Source: an uncultured Acetatifactor sp. (GTDB taxonomy: Bacteria > Bacillota > Clostridia > Lachnospirales > Lachnospiraceae). From it: 18,435 nt of DNA. Under the pieces are notes generated by a model. That model was not told where the DNA came from. It searched no databases and worked only from the letters and a program-made list of their open reading frames with translations. Where the stretch lies: assembly GCA_910586485.1 (NCBI GenBank), contig CAJUIA010000049.1, forward strand, positions 1 through 18,435, in the 5' to 3' direction. The position numbers and the translations under genes were made by a program. Positions 7,111-15,811 of this stretch are shown here, piece by piece. Each line of letters starts with the position of its first letter. Positions within the stretch are counted from its first letter, which is position 1.

Positions 7111-7365
7111 ATGGATTTCAATGAAAACTTTATCTTAGGTTGCTCGGCAATCGGTGCAGGTCTGGCGGTTATCGCCGGTATCGGACCTGGTATCGGACAG
7201 GGTATCGCAGCCGGACACGCTGCTGCGGCAGTAGGACGTAACCCCGGTGCACAGTCACAGATCAGAACCATGATGCTGTTAGGCCAGGCAGTTGCCGAGA
7301 CCACAGGTCTGTATGGTCTGCTGATCGCGTTCCTTCTGTTATTCTTAAAGCCCCTTCTGCCCTAA
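7111..7365 (+). CDS. atpE: ATP synthase subunit c (sodium-type ligand set)
   Basis: An 84-aa two-helix proteolipid that forms the rotor ring. Helix 1 has the glycine-rich GAGLAVIAGIGPGIGQG, the loop is GRNPGAQ, and helix 2 has GQAVAETTGLYG with ion-binding Glu63. Residues matching the Ilyobacter tartaricus sodium site are all present: Gln30, Val61, Glu63, Thr64 (Ser in Ilyobacter), Thr65 and Tyr68. This favours sodium coupling. The gene has one of the strongest ribosome sites of the operon (TAGGAGGAAA) within an AT-rich gap, as expected for a subunit needed in many copies. Confidence 0.96.
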   Translation: MDFNENFILGCSAIGAGLAVIAGIGPGIGQGIAAGHAAAAVGRNPGAQSQIRTMMLLGQAVAETTGLYGLLIAFLLLFLKPLLP

Positions 7366-7405
7366 GCTCAGGCGAAGCTTATAAAAGGCAGAAAGGAGGC
7401 AGAGA

Positions 7406-7948
7406 ATGATACTTTTAACAGAGAGCCCGTCACTGTCAAGATTGTTTGATCTGGATTGGCAGCTGATTGCGGATGCCTGCCTGCTTATCATCGCAATGTT
7501 TGCGCTGTTCTTTATCATGAGCTATTTCCTGTTCAACCCCGCAAGGAAGATGTTGAACGACCGTAAGGAGAAGATACGCTCCGAGCTGGAAACGGCCAAA
7601 CAGGATATGGACGAGGCAGGACGCCTGAAGGAAGAATATGAGAGCAGGCTGAAGGAAATTGACAAAGAGGCGGAGGGTATCTTAAGCGAGGCCCGGAAGA
7701 AGGCGTTGAACAATGAAAATCAGATCATTGCTCAGGCCAAGGAGGAAGCGGCACGCATTTTAGAGCGGGCAAAGACGGAAGCCGAGCTTGAGAAGCAGAA
7801 GATCTCCGACGAGGTAAAGAGAGAAATTGTTGCGGTGGCGGCCATCATGGCGGGAAAGGTAGTGTCTGCTTCCATCGACACCACCGTGCAGAATCAGCTC
7901 ATTGACGAAACCTTAAAGGAAATAGGTGATAAGACATGGCTAAGTTAG
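7406..7948 (+). CDS. atpF: ATP synthase subunit b
   Basis: The peripheral-stalk subunit: one membrane helix (about residues 20-43) followed by a long charged helix that dimerises and binds the delta subunit. Length is 180 aa, within the family range. The heptad-rich region (EKIRSELETAKQDMDEAG onward) is rich in Glu, Lys and Ala, as expected. AAAGGAGG precedes the ATG. The end overlaps atpH by 13 bp, implying translational coupling of the two stalk proteins. There is a single b gene, with no b'. Confidence 0.93.
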   Translation: MILLTESPSLSRLFDLDWQLIADACLLIIAMFALFFIMSYFLFNPARKMLNDRKEKIRSELETAKQDMDEAGRLKEEYESRLKEIDKEAEGILSEARKKALNNENQIIAQAKEEAARILERAKTEAELEKQKISDEVKREIVAVAAIMAGKVVSASIDTTVQNQLIDETLKEIGDKTWLS

Positions 7949-8490
7949 TATCCAAGACATATGGCGAGGCCTTGTTTGAAGCCGTTATGGAATCCGGTGA
8001 AGACAGGGCCGGTATGATGTTGGAGGAAATCGACGCAATCCGCGGGATTCTTGCGGAAAATCCCCGCTTCGACGAGCTGATGAAGCATCCGGGGATTCCG
8101 AAGCAGGAAAAGCTGCAGGTGGTCGATACGGTCTTTAGAGGACGGGCCAGCGAGGAACTGGTGAATTTTCTGGAGCTTGTAATTTCCAAAGAGCGATACA
8201 GGGATTTACCGGAGATCTTTGAGTATTTTACCGGAAAGGTAAAAGAGCAGAAGAAGATCGGTATTGCTCAGGTGACTACGGCGCTGGAGCTTACGTCCGC
8301 GCAAAGGTCCGCAGTAAAGGAAAGACTGCTTGAAACCAGCGGATACAGAGAGATGGAAATGTATTTTTACACGGACCCTGCCCTGATTGGGGGAATGGTT
8401 ATCCGTATAGGAGACAGAGTTGTGGATAGCAGTATCCGCACGAAGCTGGAAAGCTTGACAAAACAATTATTACAAATCCAACTGGGTTGA
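7936..8490 (+). CDS. atpH: ATP synthase subunit delta
   Basis: This subunit links the peripheral stalk to the top of F1. Its 184 aa match the family. The N-terminal helical domain (YGEALFEAV, then VVDTVFRGR and FLELVISKERYRDLPEI) is followed by a C-terminal part ending in YTDPALIGGMVIRIGDRVVDSSIRTKL, the conserved OSCP/delta signature. It starts inside the end of atpF with an AGGTG ribosome site. Confidence 0.94.
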   Translation: MAKLVSKTYGEALFEAVMESGEDRAGMMLEEIDAIRGILAENPRFDELMKHPGIPKQEKLQVVDTVFRGRASEELVNFLELVISKERYRDLPEIFEYFTGKVKEQKKIGIAQVTTALELTSAQRSAVKERLLETSGYREMEMYFYTDPALIGGMVIRIGDRVVDSSIRTKLESLTKQLLQIQLG

Positions 8491-8518
8491 CCGGTTGGAA
8501 GAAAGGTGCGACAGATCC

Positions 8519-10042
8519 ATGAATTTAAAACCGGAAGAAATAAGTTCAGTTATCAAGGATCAGATTAAGCGGTATGCCTCCACGCTGGATGTGTCGGATG
8601 TGGGCACGGTTATTCAGGTGGCAGACGGCATTGCCCGCGTCCATGGACTGGAAAAGGCCATGCAGGGCGAGCTGCTTGAATTTCCCGGCGAAGTATACGG
8701 CATGGTGCTGAATCTGGAAGAGGATAATGTCGGCGTGGTTCTTCTCGGCAGTGCGAAGAACATCAATGAAGGCGACACTGTGAAGACTACCGGACGAGTG
8801 GTGGAGGTTCCCGTGGGAGATGCTCTGCTGGGACGTGTAGTCAACTCTTTGGGACAGCCGATCGACGGCAAGGGTCCCGTGCAGACAGACAGCTACCGCA
8901 AGATTGAGCGTGTGGCAAGCGGTGTTATTACCAGACAGGCGGTAGACACGCCCCTGCAGACCGGCATTAAGGCAATCGACGCAATGATCCCTATCGGCAG
9001 AGGCCAGCGTGAGCTGATTATCGGAGACCGTCAGACAGGAAAGACGGCCATTGCCATTGATACGATCATCAACCAGAAGGGCCAGAATGTAAAATGTATT
9101 TATGTGGCGATCGGCCAGAAGGCATCCACCATCGCCAATATCGTAAAAACCCTGGAGGAACACGGCGCCATGGCGTATACCACCGTGGTGGTATCCACAG
9201 CCAGCGATCTTGCTCCCCTGCAGTACATCGCTCCCTACTCCGGCTGTGCCATCGGCGAAGAGTGGATGGAGAAGGGGCAGGACGTATTGGTAGTATATGA
9301 TGATTTGAGTAAGCATGCTACCGCATATCGTACACTCTCTTTGCTGCTTCGTCGTCCCCCTGGGCGTGAGGCTTATCCCGGCGACGTATTTTATCTTCAT
9401 TCAAGACTGCTGGAGAGGGCAGCCAGGATGAACGCCGAGTACGGCGGAGGCTCATTGACGGCACTGCCCATCATTGAAACTCAGGCAGGCGACGTATCCG
9501 CGTACATTCCCACAAACGTGATTTCTATCACGGATGGGCAGATTTACCTGGAGACGGAAATGTTTAATTCCGGCTTCCGTCCGGCCGTGAACGCAGGTCT
9601 TTCCGTGTCACGTGTGGGCGGTGCGGCTCAGATCAAGGCTATGAAAAAGATTGCAGCGCCGATTCGTACGGAGCTTGCTCAGTACAGGGAGCTTGCTTCC
9701 TTTGCCCAGTTTGGTTCCGAGCTGGATAATGATACCAAGGAGAAGCTGGCTCAGGGCGAGAGAATAAAGGAAGTACTGAAGCAGCCGCAGTATAAGCCGA
9801 TGCCCGTTCAGTATCAGGTCATCATTATTTATGCCGTTACCAACAAGTACCTGCTGGATGTGCCCGTGGAGGATATTACCAGGTTTGAGACGGAGTTCTT
9901 TGAGTTCCTGGATACGAAATATCCTGAGGTTCCCGCAAATATTGCCACGGAAAAGGTGATTTCCGAAGCTACCGAGGAAGTGCTGAAGAAGGCGCTCACA
10001 GAGTTCATAAAGCAGTTTACGGCAGCAGCGGGCAGAGCATAG
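8519..10042 (+). CDS. atpA: ATP synthase subunit alpha
   Basis: The non-catalytic nucleotide-binding subunit of F1. From ATG 8519 the protein is 507 aa, the usual length. The Walker A motif is GDRQTGKT (169-176), followed later by PGREAYPGD and the alpha/beta signature PAVNAGLSVSRVG with its arginine finger. The frame extends upstream to a TTG at 8495, but the protein should start MNLKPEEISSVIKDQI, as in homologues, and GAAAGGTG lies 12 nt before 8519. It follows atpH by 28 nt. Confidence 0.97.
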   Translation: MNLKPEEISSVIKDQIKRYASTLDVSDVGTVIQVADGIARVHGLEKAMQGELLEFPGEVYGMVLNLEEDNVGVVLLGSAKNINEGDTVKTTGRVVEVPVGDALLGRVVNSLGQPIDGKGPVQTDSYRKIERVASGVITRQAVDTPLQTGIKAIDAMIPIGRGQRELIIGDRQTGKTAIAIDTIINQKGQNVKCIYVAIGQKASTIANIVKTLEEHGAMAYTTVVVSTASDLAPLQYIAPYSGCAIGEEWMEKGQDVLVVYDDLSKHATAYRTLSLLLRRPPGREAYPGDVFYLHSRLLERAARMNAEYGGGSLTALPIIETQAGDVSAYIPTNVISITDGQIYLETEMFNSGFRPAVNAGLSVSRVGGAAQIKAMKKIAAPIRTELAQYRELASFAQFGSELDNDTKEKLAQGERIKEVLKQPQYKPMPVQYQVIIIYAVTNKYLLDVPVEDITRFETEFFEFLDTKYPEVPANIATEKVISEATEEVLKKALTEFIKQFTAAAGRA

Positions 10043-10068
10043 GGAGCATAAAAAAGGAGACATGAAAT

Positions 10069-10932
10069 ATGGCATCAATGCGTGATATAAAGCGCCGAAA
10101 GAGCAGTATTCAGGGAACTCAGCAGATTACGAAGGCGATGAAGCTGGTGTCAACCGTTAAGCTGCAGCGTGCCAGAGTAAATGCGGAGCGTTCCAGGGAA
10201 TATTTCAACTGTATGTACGATACGGTGAACAGCATCCTGAAGCGGGTGGGCCATGTGGAACATAAGTTTCTTACCTCAGGAGCTTCCGCAAAGAAGGCAG
10301 TCATTGTCATTACCGGTAACAGGGGCCTGGCCGGCGGCTATAATTCCAACGTGGAAAAGCTGGTTACCAGACATCCTGAGTGGAAGAAAGAAGATCTGGC
10401 AGTGTACACCATCGGCAGTAAGGGACGGGATACCTTTTTGCGGAACGGATACGAGGTGAGGGAGTGCAATAACGACATTGTGGAAAGCCCTGTCTATCAT
10501 GATGCTATGATGATTTCCCAGGAGCTTTTAAAATCCTACGCAGAGGGAGAAATAGGCGAGATCTATCTGGCATACACGGCATTCAAAAATACAGTGAGCC
10601 ATGTGCCGACACTTTTGAAGCTGCTGCCGGTGGAGGTTTCTGGAGAAGCCGACAGAGGCGAGAGCGGTGCGACGGCTATTATGAATTTTGAGCCGGAGGA
10701 TGTGGAAGCTCTTGACATGATTATCCCCAAGTATGTGACAAGTCTGATCTACGGCGCGCTGATGGAGGCCGTGGCCAGCGAGAACGGTGCGCGTATGCAG
10801 GCCATGGATAACGCTACCAGCAATGCGGAAGAAATTATAAGCGATTTGACGCTGAAGTATAACAGGGCTCGACAGGGCTCTATTACACAGGAACTGACAG
10901 AAATTATCGCCGGTGCGGAGGCAATAGGATAA
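10069..10932 (+). CDS. atpG: ATP synthase subunit gamma
   Basis: The central rotor shaft. The 287 aa have the two terminal helices that form the coiled coil in the alpha3beta3 cavity: MRDIKRRKSSIQGTQQITKAMKLV at the start (given here as its two halves, MRDIKRRKSS and IQGTQQITKAMKLV) and MQAMDNATSNAEEIISDL near the end. The middle Rossmann-like domain includes VIVITGNRGLAGGYN. The ribosome site is AAGGAGAC. It lies between atpA and atpD as usual. Confidence 0.96.
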   Translation: MASMRDIKRRKSSIQGTQQITKAMKLVSTVKLQRARVNAERSREYFNCMYDTVNSILKRVGHVEHKFLTSGASAKKAVIVITGNRGLAGGYNSNVEKLVTRHPEWKKEDLAVYTIGSKGRDTFLRNGYEVRECNNDIVESPVYHDAMMISQELLKSYAEGEIGEIYLAYTAFKNTVSHVPTLLKLLPVEVSGEADRGESGATAIMNFEPEDVEALDMIIPKYVTSLIYGALMEAVASENGARMQAMDNATSNAEEIISDLTLKYNRARQGSITQELTEIIAGAEAIG

Positions 10933-10956
10933 GGCCGGCAGAAAAGGAGAATTAAG

Positions 10957-12351
10957 ATGGCAGGAGAAAACAAAGGAAAGGTTACTCAGGTCGTCGGTGC
11001 GGTATTGGACATCCGCTTTGACCAGGGCAGTCTTCCCGAGATTAACGAAGCAATTCGTATTCCTACCAGAGACGGCGGTGAACTGGTCGTTGAAGTTTCC
11101 CAGCACTTAGGAGACGACACGGTCAGATGTATTGCCATGGGCAGTACCGACGGATTGGTAAGAGGTATGGATGCGATTGCAACGGGCTCTCCCATTTCCG
11201 TTCCGGTAGGTGAGAACACCCTGGGGCGTATCTTTAATGTTTTGGGACAGCCGATAGACAACAAGCCTGCTCCTGAGGGCGTGACCTATGAGCCGATTCA
11301 CAGACCCGCGCCCAAGTTTGAAGAGCAGTCAACGGAGACCGAGCTGCTGGAGACAGGTATTAAGGTAGTCGATTTGCTCTGCCCTTATCAGAAGGGTGGA
11401 AAAATCGGACTGTTCGGCGGCGCCGGCGTAGGAAAAACGGTGCTGATCCAGGAGCTGATTCGTAACATCGCAACGGAGCATGGCGGCTATTCCGTATTTA
11501 CCGGCGTAGGAGAGCGGACCCGTGAAGGCAATGACCTTTATCATGAGATGACGGAGTCCGGCGTTATTGAAAAAACCACCATGGTATTCGGGCAGATGAA
11601 CGAGCCCCCTGGGGCAAGAATGCGCGTGGGCCTTACCGGCTTGACCATGGCGGAGTATTTCCGTGACAAGGGCGGAAAGGACGTATTGCTTTTCATTGAC
11701 AATATTTTCCGCTTTACCCAGGCGGGCAGTGAGGTGTCCGCATTGCTTGGGCGTATGCCTTCCGCAGTGGGCTATCAGCCTACCCTGCAGACGGAAATGG
11801 GTGCCCTTCAGGAACGGATTACGTCTACGAAAAGCGGCTCCATTACTTCGGTTCAGGCAGTTTATGTCCCTGCAGACGACCTGACTGACCCGGCGCCTGC
11901 AACTACCTTTGCCCATCTGGACGCCACCACCGTTTTGTCCCGTTCCATCGTTGAGCTGGGCATTTATCCGGCAGTGGATCCCCTGGAGTCCACGTCCCGT
12001 ATTCTGGATCCCAGAATTGTAGGTGAAGAGCATTACAGGACGGCCAGAGGCGTACAGGAGATTTTACAAAGATATAAGGAGCTGCAGGATATTATTGCCA
12101 TTCTTGGTATGGATGAGCTGTCCGAGGAAGATAAGCTGGTGGTGTCCAGAGCGCGTAAGGTACAGAGATTCCTGTCCCAGCCGTTCTTTGTGGCAGGACA
12201 GTTTACCGGTCTGGAAGGAAAGTACGTGCCGATCAATGAGACCATCCGCGGCTTCAGGGAGATTCTGGAGGGCAAGCATGACGATATTCCCGAAAGCTAT
12301 TTCCTGAATGTAGGAAGTATCGACGATGTGACTGCAAAAGTGTCCAAATAA
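10957..12351 (+). CDS. atpD: ATP synthase subunit beta
   Basis: The catalytic F1 subunit. The 464 aa contain the P-loop GGAGVGKT (154-161), the catalytic glutamate in VGERTREGND (Glu186), the Walker B segment DVLLFIDNIFRF and the DELSEEDKL segment (DELSEED motif) that couples catalysis to gamma rotation. Length and motifs are complete. An AAGGAG site precedes the ATG. Nothing in the sequence suggests loss of activity. Confidence 0.98.
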   Translation: MAGENKGKVTQVVGAVLDIRFDQGSLPEINEAIRIPTRDGGELVVEVSQHLGDDTVRCIAMGSTDGLVRGMDAIATGSPISVPVGENTLGRIFNVLGQPIDNKPAPEGVTYEPIHRPAPKFEEQSTETELLETGIKVVDLLCPYQKGGKIGLFGGAGVGKTVLIQELIRNIATEHGGYSVFTGVGERTREGNDLYHEMTESGVIEKTTMVFGQMNEPPGARMRVGLTGLTMAEYFRDKGGKDVLLFIDNIFRFTQAGSEVSALLGRMPSAVGYQPTLQTEMGALQERITSTKSGSITSVQAVYVPADDLTDPAPATTFAHLDATTVLSRSIVELGIYPAVDPLESTSRILDPRIVGEEHYRTARGVQEILQRYKELQDIIAILGMDELSEEDKLVVSRARKVQRFLSQPFFVAGQFTGLEGKYVPINETIRGFREILEGKHDDIPESYFLNVGSIDDVTAKVSK

Positions 12352-12367
12352 CGGGAGGTAGCTGAAA

Positions 12368-12772
12368 ATGGCAGACAAAAACAGCTTTCTTCTACGAATC
12401 ATCACACCCGAAAGACTGTTTTACGAGAATCAGGTGGAGATGGTGGAATTTAATACAACAGAGGGCGAGATCGGCGTATTGCCGGGACATGTGCCGATGA
12501 CGGTGATCGTGAAGCCCGGAATTTTAGACATCACGGAGCCGGAGGGAGACAAGGTGGCTGCACTTCATGCGGGATTTGCCGAGATACTTCCGGAGCGTGT
12601 GACGATTCTGGCTGAGATTATTGAATGGCCGGAGGAAATCGACATGGAACGGGCAAAGGCGGCCAAGGAGCGGGCAGAGGAAAGACTGCGGAGTAAAACT
12701 GTGGAAACCGATGTCGCGAGAGCAGAAACAGCCCTCTTAAGAGCAGTAGCGCGTATACAGGTATTAAGATAA
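12368..12772 (+). CDS. atpC: ATP synthase subunit epsilon
   Basis: The 134-aa rotor subunit that couples F1 to the c ring and can inhibit ATP hydrolysis. The N-terminal beta-sandwich (TTEGEIGVLPGHVPM, then LHAGFAEILPERVTILAE) is followed by a two-helix C-terminal domain. In that domain IDMERAKAAKERAEERL matches the I/LDxxRA ATP-binding motif seen in Bacillus PS3 epsilon, so ATP-sensitive regulation is plausible. It is the last subunit gene. No clear terminator follows, so transcription may continue into the next two genes. Confidence 0.95.
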   Translation: MADKNSFLLRIITPERLFYENQVEMVEFNTTEGEIGVLPGHVPMTVIVKPGILDITEPEGDKVAALHAGFAEILPERVTILAEIIEWPEEIDMERAKAAKERAEERLRSKTVETDVARAETALLRAVARIQVLR

Positions 12773-12843
12773 AAGGCGTGGACAGTAACGATTGGATGTG
12801 AATTTGCATATGCTGTAAAAAAGGTTTTTTTTAAGGAAAGCTT

Positions 12844-13239
12844 ATGGAATTTCACTCTAAACTGTTACAGCCGATGCCGGAACAAAGGGTAAGGGGCTGG
12901 AATGGGCCCCTTCCTTTTTATATGACATATCCGGGTTATTTTGGTCCGGCACAGGAAGCAATGCTGCTAAAGGATTTAGAGTACCTGCAGCAGATGTATC
13001 CAAAGGATGTGAAGCATTGTCAGAGCCGGATTGCAGAGGTGCTGGATCGGGCGGATTACGAGGGCAGCATGATCTACGACGAGTATCCTGACAGCTTAAG
13101 TATCAGGGCGCTGGCGGATTCCATTTATACAGTGTTTAAGAATGAGGAAGAAAATCCCCCCTCGGAGGATATGATACAGGTATTGCTGTTTACCGAAATT
13201 TATAAACGCCGTCATGGCGGAAGACGATTCTTTAGATGA
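12844..13239 (+). CDS. Uncharacterised 131-aa protein
   Basis: I do not recognise a named family. The protein appears soluble, with no signal peptide or membrane segment. It has an aromatic/proline-rich N-terminal part (PLPFYMTYPGYFGPAQ) and predicted helices after it (LLKDLEYLQQMYPKDVKHCQSRI given in halves: LLKDLEYLQQMY and PKDVKHCQSRI). The C-terminus is very basic (KRRHGGRRFFR). AAGGAAAG lies close before the ATG. It is 71 nt downstream of atpC, and the next gene's open frame overlaps it by up to 26 nt, so the two are probably coexpressed. Codon use looks like that of the neighbours, which argues for a resident gene. Confidence 0.75.
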   Translation: MEFHSKLLQPMPEQRVRGWNGPLPFYMTYPGYFGPAQEAMLLKDLEYLQQMYPKDVKHCQSRIAEVLDRADYEGSMIYDEYPDSLSIRALADSIYTVFKNEEENPPSEDMIQVLLFTEIYKRRHGGRRFFR

Positions 13240-13273
13240 TCCTGCGGCCAAAGCCTGCAGGCCGTGGAAAGGC

Positions 13274-15811
13274 ATGGGTATCTCTATGAAAAAAGGCATT
13301 ATAAAGTCGGCTGTCTTTATTGCCACTTTTGTGCTGGCGTTAATCATTGCCGGCAGGATTATGAATAAAGGTCACAATAACCTGACGGTAGAGATGTCAA
13401 AGGCCGGATTCCCCCTGATTACCATGGAGATGGATGGGGTGGCATACAATCAGCTGCACGGGTATGCCCAGGTCATGGATACGGCCTTTCAGCGGGACAC
13501 GATAACGGTTTTGGGAGCTGACCGGGGCACCGGATTTGTCATTGATACCTTCGGGGAAAAGGTAACGGGCATATCCATGGAGGTCAGAAGCATAGACGGC
13601 TCCCGGCTGATCGAGAACAGAGAACTTACGGATGTAACGATAAAGAAGGATCAGATTGTGGGCCAGCTGGCTCTGAAGGATTTGATTGACAGCGATGTGG
13701 AGTACTCCCTTGTGATTATTTTGGAGCTGGACGGGAGCAGACCGGTTTATTATTATACGAGGGTAATCTGGAGCGACAGCCTGTACGCGGCAGAAAAGCT
13801 GGATTTCTGCAGGGACTTTCACAGACGGCTGTATGATCGGGAGGCCGCCAGAGAGCTTACAAAATATTTGGAAACGGATTCCAGATTGGAGGATAACAGC
13901 AGCTTTCATAAGGTAAATATTCACAGCAGCTTCAGACAAATCACATGGGGCGAGCTGAATGTCAGGGAGGTTCTGGAGCCGGTATTTCGGCTGCAGGAAA
14001 TCGCCAGCCAGACAGCATCCTTCACGGGTGATTATGTGGTGACCACATTATCAGACGGAAATAAAACCTATTATCTGGTGAAGGAATATTTCAGGATCAG
14101 GTATTCGCCGGAAAGAATGTACCTTTTGGATTATGAGCGGACAATGACGCAGATTCCGGATCCGGAAAATATGTACGGAAATGACAAGATACTGCTGGGC
14201 ATTGCAGATGCGGACGTGGATATGCTGGAGAGCGAGGACGGAAATATCGTGACATTCGTGACGGCTAACCGCCTGTTCGGCTATGATGTGAACAATAACA
14301 AGCTGACGTCCATTTTCGGATTTTATGACAAGAATAATGCGGATCTGCGCAATATTTATGATCAGCATTCTATCAGAATACTGGACGTGGACGAGGGCGG
14401 CAATACCCAGTTTGCAGTTTACGGATATATGAACCGGGGCAGGCATGAGGGAGAGGTGGGAATTCAGATTTATACCTATAACAGCAGTCTGAACACCGTG
14501 GAAGAGCTGGTCTATATTCCCTCTGACAAAAGCTATGCGGTGCTGGCGGCGGAGATGGAACAGCTTCTCTACCTGAACCGGGAAGGGCAGCTTTATCTAC
14601 AGATGGATCATACGGTATATAAGGTTGATCTTGCAGAGAGAACCTATACTCGACTGATTGATGTTGTACAGGACGAAAGCCTGTGGGTATCGGAAAATCA
14701 TAAAATTGCCATCTGGCCGGAGGGAGAGGACAGATACCACAGCTCCGCTTTAAATATTCGAAATTTGAGCCTGGATGAAGGGAACGTGGTTTTGGCTGGA
14801 AGCGGCGAAGCAATTATGCCTTTGGGCTTTATGGATGAGGATATTATTTATGGAACAGCCAGGCTGGAGGATATTGTGGAGGAAAATTCCGGACATATCC
14901 TTTTTCCCATGTACAAGGTCTGTATCTGTAATCCGAAGGGTGAGCTTTTAAAGGAATATACGCAGCCGGATATATATATAACAGGCTGCGAGGTGGAAGA
15001 TCACCAGATTATACTGGAGCGTGCGGAAAGACTGGAGAGCGGAGAATACAGGAAGATCGAAAAGGATCATATCATGAACAATGTGGAAGCGGTCACGGGG
15101 AAAAACCAGGTGGTGACGGCAGACATTGACATATACGAGAGGTATGTCCAAATTCAGACCAGAAAAGATATAGATGCAAAAAATATCAAGATCCTGACAC
15201 CTAAGGAAGTGGTGTATGAGGGCGGGAGAAGCCTTTCCTTTGAGGAAGAAAGAGTACTGGAAAGATATTATGTGTACGGCCCTTATGGGATTGATACGAT
15301 TTCTTTGTCCCCGGCAGGAGCGGTGAACCGGGCGTACGAGCTTTCCGGAGTGGTGGTGGATGAAAGCGGAAAGTGCATCTGGATCAAGGGAAATCGCGTG
15401 GTCAGAAACCAGATCATGGCCATCAAGGAAGCGTCTGTCACGGAGGAAAAGGATAGTCTGGCGGTATGTCTGGATACCATATTCCGGTTTGAGGGGCTGG
15501 TACGTAATTCGGAATATCTGCTGTCTCAGGGACAGACAGTGCTGGAGGTGCTTGAAGACAACCTGGAGAATGCGAAAATTTTGGACATGACGGGCTGCAG
15601 CCTGGATGCAATGCTATACTATGTCAACAGGGATATTCCGGTGCTGGCACTCTTAAACAACGGAGAAGCCGTGCTGGTAACAGGCTTTAACGAATATAAT
15701 GTGGTGATTATGGAACCGTCCACCGGTACTCTCTACAAAAAGGGGATGAACGATTCCACGGAATGGTTTGCCGAGAACGGCAACTGCTTTATCACCTACA
15801 GCAGAAACTAA
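13274..15811 (+). CDS. Membrane-anchored protein with propeller-like repeats and C39-like pseudo-peptidase domain
   Basis: About 845 aa from ATG 13274. The frame is open from ATG 13214, but no SD precedes that codon; ATG 13286 (MKKGIIK) is also possible. Numbering here counts from 13214. One N-terminal helix (29-48) anchors the rest outside. A beta-rich region (55-270) is followed by repeated beta hairpins such as RLFGYDVNNNKLTSIFGF, IQIYTYNSSLNTVEELVY and VYKVDLAERTYTRLIDVV (about 275-615), suggesting a beta propeller. The last 120 residues resemble a C39-type papain-fold peptidase: DSLAVCLDTIFRFEG (747-761) aligns with the usual DCGPAALAMVLRYYG, and NGEAVLVTGF (816-825) with GHAVLITGY. The catalytic Cys is replaced by Ser748 and the His by Glu818, so peptidase activity is unlikely. 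Function is unknown; sensing or binding of a peptide or wall ligand is a guess. Confidence 0.8.
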   Translation: MGISMKKGIIKSAVFIATFVLALIIAGRIMNKGHNNLTVEMSKAGFPLITMEMDGVAYNQLHGYAQVMDTAFQRDTITVLGADRGTGFVIDTFGEKVTGISMEVRSIDGSRLIENRELTDVTIKKDQIVGQLALKDLIDSDVEYSLVIILELDGSRPVYYYTRVIWSDSLYAAEKLDFCRDFHRRLYDREAARELTKYLETDSRLEDNSSFHKVNIHSSFRQITWGELNVREVLEPVFRLQEIASQTASFTGDYVVTTLSDGNKTYYLVKEYFRIRYSPERMYLLDYERTMTQIPDPENMYGNDKILLGIADADVDMLESEDGNIVTFVTANRLFGYDVNNNKLTSIFGFYDKNNADLRNIYDQHSIRILDVDEGGNTQFAVYGYMNRGRHEGEVGIQIYTYNSSLNTVEELVYIPSDKSYAVLAAEMEQLLYLNREGQLYLQMDHTVYKVDLAERTYTRLIDVVQDESLWVSENHKIAIWPEGEDRYHSSALNIRNLSLDEGNVVLAGSGEAIMPLGFMDEDIIYGTARLEDIVEENSGHILFPMYKVCICNPKGELLKEYTQPDIYITGCEVEDHQIILERAERLESGEYRKIEKDHIMNNVEAVTGKNQVVTADIDIYERYVQIQTRKDIDAKNIKILTPKEVVYEGGRSLSFEEERVLERYYVYGPYGIDTISLSPAGAVNRAYELSGVVVDESGKCIWIKGNRVVRNQIMAIKEASVTEEKDSLAVCLDTIFRFEGLVRNSEYLLSQGQTVLEVLEDNLENAKILDMTGCSLDAMLYYVNRDIPVLALLNNGEAVLVTGFNEYNVVIMEPSTGTLYKKGMNDSTEWFAENGNCFITYSRN

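Noticed and set aside
8546..9400. Long minus-strand open frame within atpA
   Set aside because: It is antisense to a fully conserved subunit gene, has no family resemblance and no ribosome site; it reflects codon bias.
11329..12033. Long minus-strand open frame within atpD
   Set aside because: Same reasoning: a shadow of a conserved gene, with no recognisable motifs.
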